Assembly: GCF_963677575.1 (NCBI RefSeq)
Contig: NZ_OY782038.1
Coordinates: forward strand, 2,359,501-2,423,500
Length of the DNA: 64,000 bases
Origin: an uncultured Draconibacterium sp.
GTDB taxonomy: Bacteria; Bacteroidota; Bacteroidia; Bacteroidales; Prolixibacteraceae
Reading direction: 5' to 3'
The notes below the pieces were generated by a model. That model saw nothing but the letters and a program-made list of their open reading frames with translations, had not been told where the DNA came from and did not search any database. Made by a program: the position numbers and the translations under genes. Shown here in pieces: positions 10,037 through 19,633 of this stretch; positions within the stretch are counted from its first letter, which is position 1; every line of letters begins with the position of its first letter.

Positions 10037-11848
10037 ATGCAAACCTTAAAAAAACTTATTGGAACCACATTGTTTGTCCTGTTTTTTCTAAGCAATATTC
10101 AGGCACAACCGCTTGTTCCACAAACCTACTGTAATCCGCTCGATATAGATTACACTTACATGGTTTATAATTCAGCCCGAAATATTTCATATCGCTCTGG
10201 TGCCGATCCGGCAGTAATCGAGTTTCGCGGCGAATACTACATGTTCGTTACCCGCTCGTTTGGCTACTGGCACTCAAGAGATTTGGTGCACTGGGATTTT
10301 ATCAAACCTCAACAATGGTTTTTCGAAGGTTGCAATGCGCCGACTGCTTTTAATTATAAAGATTCGCTGGTGTATTTTGCCGGTGATCCGGCCGGTTACG
10401 GAAGTATTCTTTACACCAACGATCCGAAAAGTGGCAAGTGGACACCTACCCCATCCATCTCAAATAACATCCAGGATTCGGAGCTTTTTATCGACGATGA
10501 CGGAAAAACCTATTTGTACTGGGGCTCATCAAACGTATATCCGATCCGTGTTAAAGAGTTAAATAAGGATGATCGTTTCCTGGAAACGGGTGTAACAAAA
10601 GAGCTGATAAACCTGGTGGAAGACGAGCACGGCTGGGAACGTTTTGGTGAGAACAACTTTCATCCAACCTTAAAAGAAGGATACATGGAAGGTGCCTCGA
10701 TGACTAAACACAACGGAAAATATTACCTGCAATATGCAGCGCCCGGAACACAATTTAATGTGTATGCTGATGGTGTTTATGTTGGCGAATCGCCGCTTGG
10801 CCCATTCACTTACATGAAAAACAATCCGATGAGTTTTAAGCCGGGTGGTTTTACCAATGGTGCCGGGCACGGAATTACAGTGAAACAGACCAACGGACAG
10901 TACTGGCATTTTGGAACCATGGCACTGGCTTCCAACGCTCAATGGGAACGCCGCTTGTGCATGTTCCCAACTTATTTTGACGACGAAGGACTGATGTACT
11001 CGAATACTGCGTATGGCGATTATCCGCGTTTTGCACCCGATCATCCTACACAGGCAGGAGAGCATTGCGGCTGGATGTTGTTGTCGTATAAAGGAGCTGT
11101 TACTGTTTCATCATCGTTACAACAGATCATGAAATTTACCTCGAATACCGATGAGGTTGAGGTACACGAATTACCCCTTGAAAAGAATGACAATGGTGAA
11201 ATTACAGCCAATGTATTGACCGATGAAAATCCGAAAACATTTTGGGTGGCCGAAGCCAACAACGATAAACAATGGATAACTATTGAGATGCTGAATCCCG
11301 GAAATATTTATGCTTTTCAACTGAATTTTCATGATTACGAATCGGGCATTTATACACGCACCGAAGGTTTGCGCCATCGTTTCGTTATAGAAGTTTCTGC
11401 AGACGGCGAAAACTGGCAAACGGCCGTTGACCGAAGCAACAGCTACATAGATTCGCCAAACGCATATATTGTGCTGAATCAGCCGGTGGAAGCAAAATAT
11501 GTTCGCTATAAAAACATCGAAGTTCCGGGGAACAACTTCGCGATGAGTGAGGTTCGGGTATTTGGTTTGGGACTTGGTAATAAACCTGCCGAAGTAAAAG
11601 ATTTTCAAATAAAACGCCAAGATGACCGCCGCGATATTTCCTTCGCATGGAAACCGGTAAAAGGTGCGCAAGGATACAGCATCCGCTGGGGAATTGCCCC
11701 CGACAAACTCTACCAGTCGTGGCAACTTTACGATACAAACGAGCATTTTATGCGTTGCCTAGATCGCGACACGCCGTACTATTTTTCGATAGAAGCATTT
11801 AATGAAAACGGAATTTCGGAGCGAACCGAGCCGATTAGAATTGATTAG
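10037..11848 (+). CDS. secreted GH43-fold protein with F5/8 type C and Fn3 domains
   Basis: Sec signal peptide with cleavage near residue 23 (NIQA/QP). Residues about 50-350 look like a five-bladed beta-propeller of the GH43 clan. The expected acidic trio is present: Asp57 in SGADPAV, an Asp in DSELFIDDDG, and a Glu in YMEGASM. A discoidin/F5-8C-like carbohydrate-binding domain follows (about 370-510, with TDENPKTFWVAEA near its start and FAMSEVRVFGLG near its end). An Fn3-like module closes the protein (515-600, SWQLYDTNEHF). The family usually releases arabinose, xylose or galactose side chains; which one here is unknown. It lies 27 bp after the second GH144 gene in the same operon. Confidence 0.78.
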   Translation: MQTLKKLIGTTLFVLFFLSNIQAQPLVPQTYCNPLDIDYTYMVYNSARNISYRSGADPAVIEFRGEYYMFVTRSFGYWHSRDLVHWDFIKPQQWFFEGCNAPTAFNYKDSLVYFAGDPAGYGSILYTNDPKSGKWTPTPSISNNIQDSELFIDDDGKTYLYWGSSNVYPIRVKELNKDDRFLETGVTKELINLVEDEHGWERFGENNFHPTLKEGYMEGASMTKHNGKYYLQYAAPGTQFNVYADGVYVGESPLGPFTYMKNNPMSFKPGGFTNGAGHGITVKQTNGQYWHFGTMALASNAQWERRLCMFPTYFDDEGLMYSNTAYGDYPRFAPDHPTQAGEHCGWMLLSYKGAVTVSSSLQQIMKFTSNTDEVEVHELPLEKNDNGEITANVLTDENPKTFWVAEANNDKQWITIEMLNPGNIYAFQLNFHDYESGIYTRTEGLRHRFVIEVSADGENWQTAVDRSNSYIDSPNAYIVLNQPVEAKYVRYKNIEVPGNNFAMSEVRVFGLGLGNKPAEVKDFQIKRQDDRRDISFAWKPVKGAQGYSIRWGIAPDKLYQSWQLYDTNEHFMRCLDRDTPYYFSIEAFNENGISERTEPIRID

Positions 11849-11869
11849 TAACTATAAAACACTTTAGAT

Positions 11870-14155
11870 ATGTCACGCTTTTTAACTTTTGTTGCAGTGT
11901 TATTTTTATTTGCCGGATGTGGAACGTCGACGAGCAACTCGGGTGATTCCGAAATGGATGTTTTTGTTTCTGATCTGATGGCAAAAATGACCATCCAGGA
12001 AAAAATTGGTCAGTTGAACCTGATTACGCCGGGAGGTGGAATTCCAACAGGTTCAGTTGTAAGCACCGGGGTTGAAGAGAAAATCAAAACCGGAAAAGTT
12101 GGCGGTATTTTTGGTGTTTACGGACCGGAAAAAACGCGCCAGGCGCAGCAGTTGGCTGTTGAAGAAAGCCGCCTTGGAATTCCGATGATCTTTGGTTCGG
12201 ATGTGATTCATGGTTACAAAACCACATTCCCACTGCCTTTGGGATTGGCCAGCACATGGGACATGGAACTGATTGAAGAAACGGCGCAGATTGCTGCCAA
12301 AGAAGCAACGGCCGATGGTATTTTCTGGAACTTCTCGCCAATGGTTGACGTGTCCCGCGATCCGCGTTGGGGACGAATTTCTGAAGGAGCAGGCGAAGAT
12401 CCGTATTTAGGGTCTGAAATTGCAAAAGCAATGGTGAACGGTTACCAACAGGACGATCTGACAGCGACAACAACAATGATGGCGACCGTAAAACACTTTG
12501 CCTTGTACGGAGCTGCCGAAGCGGGGCGCGATTACAACTCAATTGATATGAGTCACCTTCGAATGTTCAACGAATATTTTCCTCCGTATAAAGCAGCTAT
12601 CGATGCCGGTGTTGGTTGTGTAATGTCGTCGTTTAACGATGTTAACGGCGTGCCCGCTAGTGGAAACAAGTGGCTACTTACCACCGTTTTGCGCGATATG
12701 TGGGGATTCGATGGATTTGTCGTTTCCGATTACACTTCGGTGAACGAAATGATAGCACACGGGTTGGGCGATTTGCAGGCGGTTTCAGCCCTATCGTTAA
12801 AAGCCGGTTTGGATATGGATATGGTGGGAGAAGGATTTCTGACCACGCTTGAAAAATCGTTGGAAGAAGGTAAAGTTACAGAGGAAGACATTAATAAAGC
12901 GTGCCGCCGAATTTTAGAAGCCAAATACAAACTGGGTCTTTTTGAAGATCCGTATCGCTATTTTGATAATGCACGTCCTGAAAATGATATTTTAACCGCA
13001 GAACATCGCAAGGTGGCAAGAGAAGCAGCAGCACGATCAATGGTACTGTTGAAAAACGAAAACCAGTTGCTACCATTGAAAAAGTCGGGAACTGTAGCTT
13101 TGGTTGGCCCGCTGGTTGATAGTCGCAGTAATATGCTGGGAACATGGGCGCCAACAGGAGATTTCAATTTTGCAGTTACCGTTTTGGAAGGATTCAAAAA
13201 TGTGGTTGGCAACGATGTAAATATCCTTCACGCAAAAGGTGCTAACATTTGCGACGATCCTGAGTTTGCAGCTAAAGTAAATGTGTTTGGTCCGAAGATT
13301 TTTATCGACGAACGTTCGCCTGAAACAATGTTACGCGAAGCCGTTTCTGTGTCGCGAAAAGCGGATGTGATTGTTGCAGTTGTTGGAGAGGCTACCGAAA
13401 TGACAGGAGAATCATCGAGCCGCACGGATATTACTATGCCACCAAGTCAAAAGAAATTGTTGCAGGAATTGGCAAAAACCGGAAAACCTCTGGTTGTGGT
13501 AAATATGAGTGGCCGCCCGATGGAAATTGGCGAAGAAGTTGAACTGGCTGATGCTTTCGTGCAAATGTGGCATGCCGGTGTTGAGGGTGGAAATGCACTG
13601 CCCGATGTTCTGTTTGGCGATTACAATCCATCCGGGAAACTAACTGCAACTTTCCCTGTAAATGTTGGTCAGGTACCAATTTATTACAGCGTTCGTAATA
13701 CTGGTCGTCCGCAGGATGGCGATACCTTCCAAAAATTTAAATCGAATTATTTGGATGCACCAAACTCACCGCTTTTCCCGTTTGGTTATGGTTTGAGCTA
13801 CACATCGTTTGAGTTTAAAAACTTAAGTGTTGACAAAGCAACAATCACCAATAACGATGAATTGAAAGTTTCAGTTGAAGTAAGCAACACCGGCGATTTT
13901 GATGGCGAAGAAGTGGTGCAATTGTATATTCGTGATATGGTGGCCAGTATTACACGGCCGCTGCGTTTACTCAAAGGTTTTGAAAAAGTTTTTATTCCAA
14001 AAGGCGAAACTAAAACAGTGGAATTCTCCATTACCAACGATGATCTGGCATTTTATCATGCCGACCTTTCGTTTTATGCAGAACCGGGAGAATTTGAAAT
14101 TTATGTGGGAGGTGATTCAAATGCCTCGCTGACAACAACATTTACATTGCAATAA
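11870..14155 (+). CDS. bglX: GH3 beta-glucosidase (BglX type, lipoprotein)
   Basis: Retaining GH3 glycosidase expected to cut oligosaccharides from the non-reducing end to glucose. A lipobox Cys is near residue 17 (FAGC). The N-terminal TIM barrel contains KMTIQEKIGQLN, the SPMVDVSRDPRWGR block, VKHFALYG and the nucleophile Asp287 in GFVVSDYTS. The alpha/beta sandwich follows (AARSMVLLKNENQLLPL, AFVQMWHAGVEGGNALPDVLFGDYNPSGKL), with a C-terminal Fn3-like domain (VSNTGDFDGEEVVQLYI). 761 aa is normal. Beside two GH144 enzymes, a sophoro-oligosaccharide (beta-1,2) specificity is plausible but not proven. It lies 21 bp after the GH43-like gene. Confidence 0.92.
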   Translation: MSRFLTFVAVLFLFAGCGTSTSNSGDSEMDVFVSDLMAKMTIQEKIGQLNLITPGGGIPTGSVVSTGVEEKIKTGKVGGIFGVYGPEKTRQAQQLAVEESRLGIPMIFGSDVIHGYKTTFPLPLGLASTWDMELIEETAQIAAKEATADGIFWNFSPMVDVSRDPRWGRISEGAGEDPYLGSEIAKAMVNGYQQDDLTATTTMMATVKHFALYGAAEAGRDYNSIDMSHLRMFNEYFPPYKAAIDAGVGCVMSSFNDVNGVPASGNKWLLTTVLRDMWGFDGFVVSDYTSVNEMIAHGLGDLQAVSALSLKAGLDMDMVGEGFLTTLEKSLEEGKVTEEDINKACRRILEAKYKLGLFEDPYRYFDNARPENDILTAEHRKVAREAAARSMVLLKNENQLLPLKKSGTVALVGPLVDSRSNMLGTWAPTGDFNFAVTVLEGFKNVVGNDVNILHAKGANICDDPEFAAKVNVFGPKIFIDERSPETMLREAVSVSRKADVIVAVVGEATEMTGESSSRTDITMPPSQKKLLQELAKTGKPLVVVNMSGRPMEIGEEVELADAFVQMWHAGVEGGNALPDVLFGDYNPSGKLTATFPVNVGQVPIYYSVRNTGRPQDGDTFQKFKSNYLDAPNSPLFPFGYGLSYTSFEFKNLSVDKATITNNDELKVSVEVSNTGDFDGEEVVQLYIRDMVASITRPLRLLKGFEKVFIPKGETKTVEFSITNDDLAFYHADLSFYAEPGEFEIYVGGDSNASLTTTFTLQ

Positions 14156-14173
14156 GAACCTAAACCAACTAAA

Positions 14174-15787
14174 ATGAAAAGTTTATTTGTACTAACTCTT
14201 TTTGCATCTGCCCTGCTTTTTGGAGCTTGTTCGCAAAAAGAAAAAGAACCGCAGCGCCCTAACATTATTTTTATCATGAGCGACGATCATGCGTACCAGG
14301 CCATTAGCGCCTACGACGATAAGTTGATCAAGACGCCAAATATCGATCGGATTGCCGATGAAGGAATGCTGTTTACCAACGCCTGTGTTTCCAACTCGAT
14401 TTGTGCTCCGTCGCGGGCAACCATTCTTACCGGAAAACACACGCACATCCACGGAAAGATCGACAATAACTTTCCTTTCGACACAACGAATGTTACTTTT
14501 CCGCAGCTGTTACACAATGCCGGTTACCAAACAGCTATGTTTGGCAAGCTGCATTTCGGGAACAATCCAAAAGGTTTTGATGAGTTCAAAATCCTTCCCG
14601 GTCAGGGCGATTATTACAATCCTGATTTTATTACCAACAACGGCGATACAACAATTCAGGGATATGTAACCGATGTGATTACCGACCTTGCGATCGACTG
14701 GATGGATAACCGCCGAAAGGACGATGAGCCTTTTTTAATGATGTATCTGCACAAAGCACCTCATCGCGAGTGGTATCCGGCCGAACGCCATTATAAGGAG
14801 TTTACCAAAAAGACTTTCCCCGAACCGGAAACATTGTTTGATGACTATAGAGGCAGAGGATCGGCAGCGAAAGAAGCCGAAATGAACCTGCTAAAACACA
14901 TGACAGTTTCGGCCGATAACAAAATTTACCCGGAGCTGGCAAAAGAACTTGGCGTTGAGGAAATGTCGGAATGGGGATTTAACGTTTTTAAAAGTAAATA
15001 TGCCCGGTTTACCGACGAGCAAAAAGCCAGCTGGGATGCTGTTTACGAACCGATAAACGAGGAGTTTGCCAAGCTGTACCCAACAATGAACGACTCAGCA
15101 TTTATGCGCTGGAAATACCAACGTTACATGCAGGATTATCTCGGATGTATTGCATCGGTGGATGAGAATGTTGGTCGTTTGCTCGATCATTTAAAGGAGC
15201 AGGGATTGGACGTGAATACAATCGTTGTTTATACTTCCGACCAGGGATTTTATCTGGGCGAGCACGGTTGGTTCGACAAACGTTTTATTTACAACGAATC
15301 GTTTAAAACACCGCTGTTGGTAAAGTGGCCGGGGAAAATTGCTCCAGGATCGGTTTCGGATGAAATGGTACAAAACCTCGATTTTGCACAAACTTTTCTG
15401 GAGGCTGCCGGAGTTGAAGCACCAGCGGATATGCAAGGCGAAAGCCTGATGCCCCTGTTACTTGGCGACACTGCCGCCTGGACACGCGATGCGGTTTATT
15501 ATCACTACTACGAATATCCGGGTTTCCATATGGTAAAACGCCATTACGGAATTGTAACCACCGATTTTAAACTGGCACATTTTTACTACGATTTTGACGA
15601 GTGGGAATTGTACGACCGCAAAAAAGATCCGCTGGAACTGAATAATGTTTACGACGATCCGGCATATGCCGATATTGTAACTACACTGACAAAACAATTA
15701 CAGGATCTACGTGTGCAATACAAAGACTCGGAAGAGTTGGATCAATATTTTATTCAAAAGTATAAAGACCGGGGGCTGATAAAATAA
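14174..15787 (+). CDS. S1-family sulfatase (lipoprotein)
   Basis: Formylglycine-dependent sulfatase. A lipobox Cys is at residue 19 (LFGAC). The metal-binding start is IIFIMSDDHAYQA, and the activation motif C-A-P-S-R has its Cys at residue 77, to be converted to formylglycine. Further family marks are TAMFGKLHFG, YLHKAPHREW, YTSDQGFYLGEHGWFDKRF and a DUF4976-like C-terminus (WELYDRKKDPLELNN). It is the last gene of the locus, 18 bp after GH3. It implies that the substrate carries sulfate esters. The maturase (anSME or FGE) is not in this window. The sulfate position and sugar are unknown. Confidence 0.9.
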   Translation: MKSLFVLTLFASALLFGACSQKEKEPQRPNIIFIMSDDHAYQAISAYDDKLIKTPNIDRIADEGMLFTNACVSNSICAPSRATILTGKHTHIHGKIDNNFPFDTTNVTFPQLLHNAGYQTAMFGKLHFGNNPKGFDEFKILPGQGDYYNPDFITNNGDTTIQGYVTDVITDLAIDWMDNRRKDDEPFLMMYLHKAPHREWYPAERHYKEFTKKTFPEPETLFDDYRGRGSAAKEAEMNLLKHMTVSADNKIYPELAKELGVEEMSEWGFNVFKSKYARFTDEQKASWDAVYEPINEEFAKLYPTMNDSAFMRWKYQRYMQDYLGCIASVDENVGRLLDHLKEQGLDVNTIVVYTSDQGFYLGEHGWFDKRFIYNESFKTPLLVKWPGKIAPGSVSDEMVQNLDFAQTFLEAAGVEAPADMQGESLMPLLLGDTAAWTRDAVYYHYYEYPGFHMVKRHYGIVTTDFKLAHFYYDFDEWELYDRKKDPLELNNVYDDPAYADIVTTLTKQLQDLRVQYKDSEELDQYFIQKYKDRGLIK

Positions 15788-15815
15788 GACGTAAAATCAC
15801 CTTTCTACAAAACAC

Positions 15816-15854
15816 AATATAGGCAAGTTGAATCAATAGCAACTTGCCTATATT
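15816..15854 (+). terminator. intrinsic terminator closing the polysaccharide-utilisation operon
   Basis: A perfect 15-bp inverted repeat (AATATAGGCAAGTTG and its complement) with a 9-base loop, followed by TTTT, 28 bp after the sulfatase stop codon. Confidence 0.9.
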
Positions 15855-16031
15855 TTTTACGGTAGTAAGTATTTCTCACCGTAACCAAATCTCACAAAAA
15901 AGTTGAAAGTTGATACTCCCGTTTAAATGCTCAATCTGCTTACAATCTGAACAGCCTCCGCATGATTCAAAGAACATTCCCACTCAGCTTTGGAAAGTAA
16001 AAAAGGTAAATTATCGGTTTGAGGTTTTTGT

Positions 16032-17990
16032 TTAAACACCGGGTACTGAAAGAGAGAAGGTACTCCCTTTACCTTTTGTACTCTCCACCTTAATTGTTGT
16101 ACCCATTTTTTGTGCCAACTCCTGACATAAAATCAAACCAAAACCACTGCCTGTTTCGCTGGCTGTTCCGTTTGTTGATTTTGTCTTATCTACCCCAAAC
16201 AAATTGGTCATTCTTTCTTCGTCAATTCCAACTCCATTATCGGTAATTTTCACTACATAAGAAACCTTTCCGTCGACATTCTTCGACTCAACCGAAATGA
16301 CCACCTCTCCATTTTCAGGTGTAAATTTAATGGCATTCGATATCAGGTTGCGTAAAATTGTTTCAAACAAGTTTACATCGGCAAAAACTCTTATGGTCGT
16401 ATTAAGTTCATTTAAAAGATGTACTCCTTTTGTTTTAGCCTGTTTCTTATAATAGCCAGACAAATTGTTACAAACCTCCAGCAAATCAAATTCAACCGGC
16501 TGCACATCTATCTTTCCAGATTTTGACATGGACCATTTCAGCAGGTTTTCGAGTAGCGCAAATAAGTTGTGTGACGATTCCCGCAAAGAATCTAAAAAGT
16601 TTTTACGTGTCTTTTCATCCATCTCGTCATACTGCTCATATAGTAAATCCAGAATACTATTTTGACTCCCCAATGGCCCACGTAAATCATGAGCTAAAAC
16701 CGATAGAAACTTGTTCTGCATTTCAACTGCATTTTTCAGTTCAGTTTCCGATTTGATCAGGCGGTGTTCCCGTTTTTTGTTTTCAGTAACTTCATGCGAA
16801 TTAAAAATAACTGTATTGGTATCTTTGTTACTAATTCGCGCCGAAAACCACCGTTCTTCTTTACGAATAAGAACCGGATATTCAACAACTACAAGCTCCC
16901 TGTTAGCAATGCATTTACGAATGGCCTCCTTAAAAAAACGGGCTTTTTCCTTATCAAATATTTCATCCACATTTTTACCACGCAATTCATTTTCGGGCAA
17001 AACAAGCATGTCCGGATTAATTGATTTAATATCCAGGTAATTACCTTCACTGTCAAATTCAATAATAATACTGTCAAGCGAACTAAAAACAGCCTTTAAC
17101 TGCTGTTCGCTTATTCTTAATTTAATCACGGCCCGTGCAAACAACCACATTAACACACTAATCACCAAAGCACTAATTACAAGTAAATTAAGCAGCGTTT
17201 TATCCTGATTGAAATAAGCATTCCATCCCTTAACCGGAACTGCTGCCAAGGCCCAATGTCCAATTGGAAGATCAATATTAACAAGCACAGGATCTTTATC
17301 AAAAATTTCATCATCGCCCCAAAAAGCAGCGCCGTTATTCCCAGATCCGTCGTAACCACGAAGTGCATATTTATAAGGGGAGCTCTCATCGTAGAGCCCC
17401 GCTTCATTAAAAAGCATATTTTGATTTATTACAATATCGGTAAGCCCCCAGAAGTCATTTTCGAGGCCTTTGGTTTTATCAAAAATTGGAGTGTAACTAA
17501 TAAAAGCAGTACCTCCTTCGACCAATTCAACCGGGCCGGCAATAAATGTCAATTGGGTTTCAATGGTCTTTTCAACCATTTCTTTTCGTTCCGGATGATC
17601 CAGCAAGTTTAATCCTACCGCTTCTTCATGTCCGTTTAAAGGATAAATTGAACCTATAATACAATCTTTCGCCAACGCCATTGTTCCAATAACGGTATCG
17701 CTCTTTATGTATTCTTTAGCTAATTCTGAGAATTCTAAATCAGTAACTGCCGGATTTAGAGCAACATAACCAGCCACTCCTCGCGTGTAGTAGATGCGTG
17801 AATAAAGTGCTTTCTCCAGATTGGATTTTTTACCAGTCATTTGGTCTAGTATCTCGCTCCGCACATCTTTTTCCCATTGCCCCATCTTAAATTTATAAAA
17901 GGCAAAGGAACACGCAACAAGAACAATAAAAACAAACGTAGCAAGCAAAGCAGGACTTAGTTTAACGGCAAGAGAGTTTCTCTTTCTCAT
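16032..17990 (-). CDS. membrane sensor histidine kinase with CHASE and PAS domains
   Basis: 652 aa. TM1 at about 12-32, then a periplasmic CHASE-type ligand-binding domain (about 60-265), TM2 at about 272-292, and a PAS domain (about 295-410). The HisKA has H-box FLSVLAHDLRGPLGS (phospho-acceptor His), and the HATPase_c has N box LRNLISNAIKFTP, G1 DNGVGI and G2 GSGFGL. No response regulator is adjacent, so it is an orphan kinase on this evidence. It converges with the polysaccharide operon (242 bp apart). The gap 17991-18350 before it holds one palindromic repeat and no gene. Confidence 0.9.
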   Translation of the reverse strand: MRKRNSLAVKLSPALLATFVFIVLVACSFAFYKFKMGQWEKDVRSEILDQMTGKKSNLEKALYSRIYYTRGVAGYVALNPAVTDLEFSELAKEYIKSDTVIGTMALAKDCIIGSIYPLNGHEEAVGLNLLDHPERKEMVEKTIETQLTFIAGPVELVEGGTAFISYTPIFDKTKGLENDFWGLTDIVINQNMLFNEAGLYDESSPYKYALRGYDGSGNNGAAFWGDDEIFDKDPVLVNIDLPIGHWALAAVPVKGWNAYFNQDKTLLNLLVISALVISVLMWLFARAVIKLRISEQQLKAVFSSLDSIIIEFDSEGNYLDIKSINPDMLVLPENELRGKNVDEIFDKEKARFFKEAIRKCIANRELVVVEYPVLIRKEERWFSARISNKDTNTVIFNSHEVTENKKREHRLIKSETELKNAVEMQNKFLSVLAHDLRGPLGSQNSILDLLYEQYDEMDEKTRKNFLDSLRESSHNLFALLENLLKWSMSKSGKIDVQPVEFDLLEVCNNLSGYYKKQAKTKGVHLLNELNTTIRVFADVNLFETILRNLISNAIKFTPENGEVVISVESKNVDGKVSYVVKITDNGVGIDEERMTNLFGVDKTKSTNGTASETGSGFGLILCQELAQKMGTTIKVESTKGKGSTFSLSVPGV

Positions 17991-18157
17991 TGAATTTTTG
18001 TTTTATCGAACAACTAAAAATGTAAAAATATAAATTAATAACGTAGAGCAATACAGTGTTAATCCAATACAATTCTTGTTAACTAAAATTTACTTTTAAT
18101 ACTTCTTTTAAATTAATATTTGAATATCCGCTTTGTGTCATATCACATATCTTTCGG

Positions 18158-18240
18158 TCATCTCGAACTTGTTTTAGCATTCAATATGATATATTTATAA
18201 GCACTACACAAACGAGCTCAGGAAACAAGTTTAGGGTAAC
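18158..18240. repeat. palindromic intergenic repeat (TCATCTCGAA class)
   Basis: The arms GTCATCTCGAACTTGTTT and AAACAAGTTTAGGGTAAC face each other across an AT-rich centre. The arm wording matches the dispersed 'GTCATnnCGAA' repeats at 35568 and 46688. It occupies much of the gene-free stretch 17991-18350. Confidence 0.5.
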
Positions 18241-18350
18241 ATAACAATTATGAGTGATTACAAAAAACAAAGATTAATATTCATTTCTGCCATTAACTTC
18301 CAGAATGTAATCTAACCCAATAATTTAAAGGTATAAACTTGTAGCTCAAT

Positions 18351-19529
18351 TTAAAGAGCAGATGTTGCAGAAGGATCTTCAACCAAAATAACATCGCCTT
18401 CTTTAACACCTGAAATAATTTCGCAGTAATCTTTTCCAAAGGTGCCCAGAACTATTTCGGTGCGAATCACTTCATCATCTTTCTGAAGCAACACATCGAA
18501 ATGTTGCGATAACGCCATTCCCGGCAATTTTCTGATTCGCAGCACATTTTCTTTATCGTTGGCTTTTACCAGAAGCTCAACATTTTCAGCTCCGACCATT
18601 TTTTGCTGATCATTTTCGGCAACATAAACATCAAACGACACAGACTCCGAATTTTCATCTTCGTAAACCTGACCGATTGTTCCCGTAAATTTCTCGTTGT
18701 TCACGGTCACTTCCACCTCTCCCCCGGCCTGTATAAGAGCGAGTTTATTTTTACCGGCAATTCCAACAATTTTAGAAGTACTTTCATCCGCAATTTTTAC
18801 CAGCGCCTGATCGAGCGAAACATAATCGCCCACATTTCCGGCAACTTCCAGCAAAACTCCCGAAACAGGTGCTTTCACTTCAGTTTGCTGCAAGATGGAG
18901 CGTTGTGTATTCAGGCTCTTTTTAAACAACTGAATTTGTAAGGCCAGGTTTCGTTCATCCATTTCAAGCTGCTGCAAACGTATGGAATTCTTTTCGGCCT
19001 GATTATTCAAATCCTGCTCTGCCAACAAAAGGTTTTGTTTTATTTGGTCAACTCTTGCCTGCGATGTTCCGCCTGCTTCCAACAGTTTTTCCTGCTGCTC
19101 GAGCGAATGTTTCATATTCTGAACGCGTGTCTTTTTTGCCTCTTCTCCCTGATTCAGATCGAGCTGAATACTTTTTGCATTTAACCGGTTTTTCTCAAGA
19201 GCATTTTCTTTTTGTTGTATCTGGTTATTCAAACTTGCAATTTCATCCTGTATTGCAGTTTTTTCGAGTTGCATAATAAGTTCCCCTTTTTCTACCTTCG
19301 TGCCGGGCATTTTATAAACGGCGACCACCGAATTTCGTAAAGGATTTATTAGCGACACAATATTGGCTGAACGAACGGTTCCCTGGCACTTAAACGAAGC
19401 CACTACCGGGCCACGATTCACAACTTCGGTTTTAATAGTTGATTTATCCGGATTTCCTTTACAGGCAAACAGTACGCTCGCCATAATTGCCAGAAGGCTA
19501 AAAACAAATAATCGGGATCTGTTATCCAT
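18351..19529 (-). CDS. HlyD/RND-type periplasmic adaptor (membrane-fusion protein), orphan
   Basis: 392 aa from the ATG at 19529; the open frame extends further upstream, but this start gives a lipoprotein signal (SVLFAC). The architecture is that of efflux adaptors: a split lipoyl/biotinyl domain (GTKVEKGELIMQLE ... VKAPVSGVLLEVAGNVGDYVS), a long alpha-helical coiled-coil hairpin at about 85-195 rich in Gln, Lys, Glu and Leu, then beta-barrel and membrane-proximal domains (EIISGVKEGDVILVED). The usual transporter (RND pump or ABC permease) and TolC partner are absent on both sides. It must therefore work with a pump encoded elsewhere, or it is a relic. Confidence 0.85.
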   Translation of the reverse strand: MDNRSRLFVFSLLAIMASVLFACKGNPDKSTIKTEVVNRGPVVASFKCQGTVRSANIVSLINPLRNSVVAVYKMPGTKVEKGELIMQLEKTAIQDEIASLNNQIQQKENALEKNRLNAKSIQLDLNQGEEAKKTRVQNMKHSLEQQEKLLEAGGTSQARVDQIKQNLLLAEQDLNNQAEKNSIRLQQLEMDERNLALQIQLFKKSLNTQRSILQQTEVKAPVSGVLLEVAGNVGDYVSLDQALVKIADESTSKIVGIAGKNKLALIQAGGEVEVTVNNEKFTGTIGQVYEDENSESVSFDVYVAENDQQKMVGAENVELLVKANDKENVLRIRKLPGMALSQHFDVLLQKDDEVIRTEIVLGTFGKDYCEIISGVKEGDVILVEDPSATSAL

Positions 19530-19557
19530 AATGATTCCAGTTTTATACAAAGTTAAC

Positions 19558-19565
19558 CAAATGTA
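19558..19565 (-). promoter_or_regulatory. -7 box for the adaptor gene
   Basis: Read on the - strand this is TACATTTG, a perfect TAnnTTTG match, 28 bases before the chosen start at 19529. It supports that start over the longer reading frame. Confidence 0.45.
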
Positions 19566-19583
19566 CAAAAATGCAGACATAAA

Positions 19584-19612
19584 AAAAGGCAACACAAATT
19601 CTGCTGCCTTTT
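19584..19612 (-). terminator. terminator of the conserved hypothetical gene upstream
   Basis: 8-bp stem (AAAAGGCA / TGCCTTTT) with a 13-base loop. On the - strand it is followed by further T residues, 21 bp after the stop of the 19634-20335 gene. Confidence 0.65.
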
Positions 19613-19633
19613 GTATTTTGTAAAAAAAACTTA

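Noticed and set aside
11171..11746. 191-codon antisense frame inside the GH43-like gene
   Set aside because: It mirrors a well-supported coding region and has no promoter or family features.
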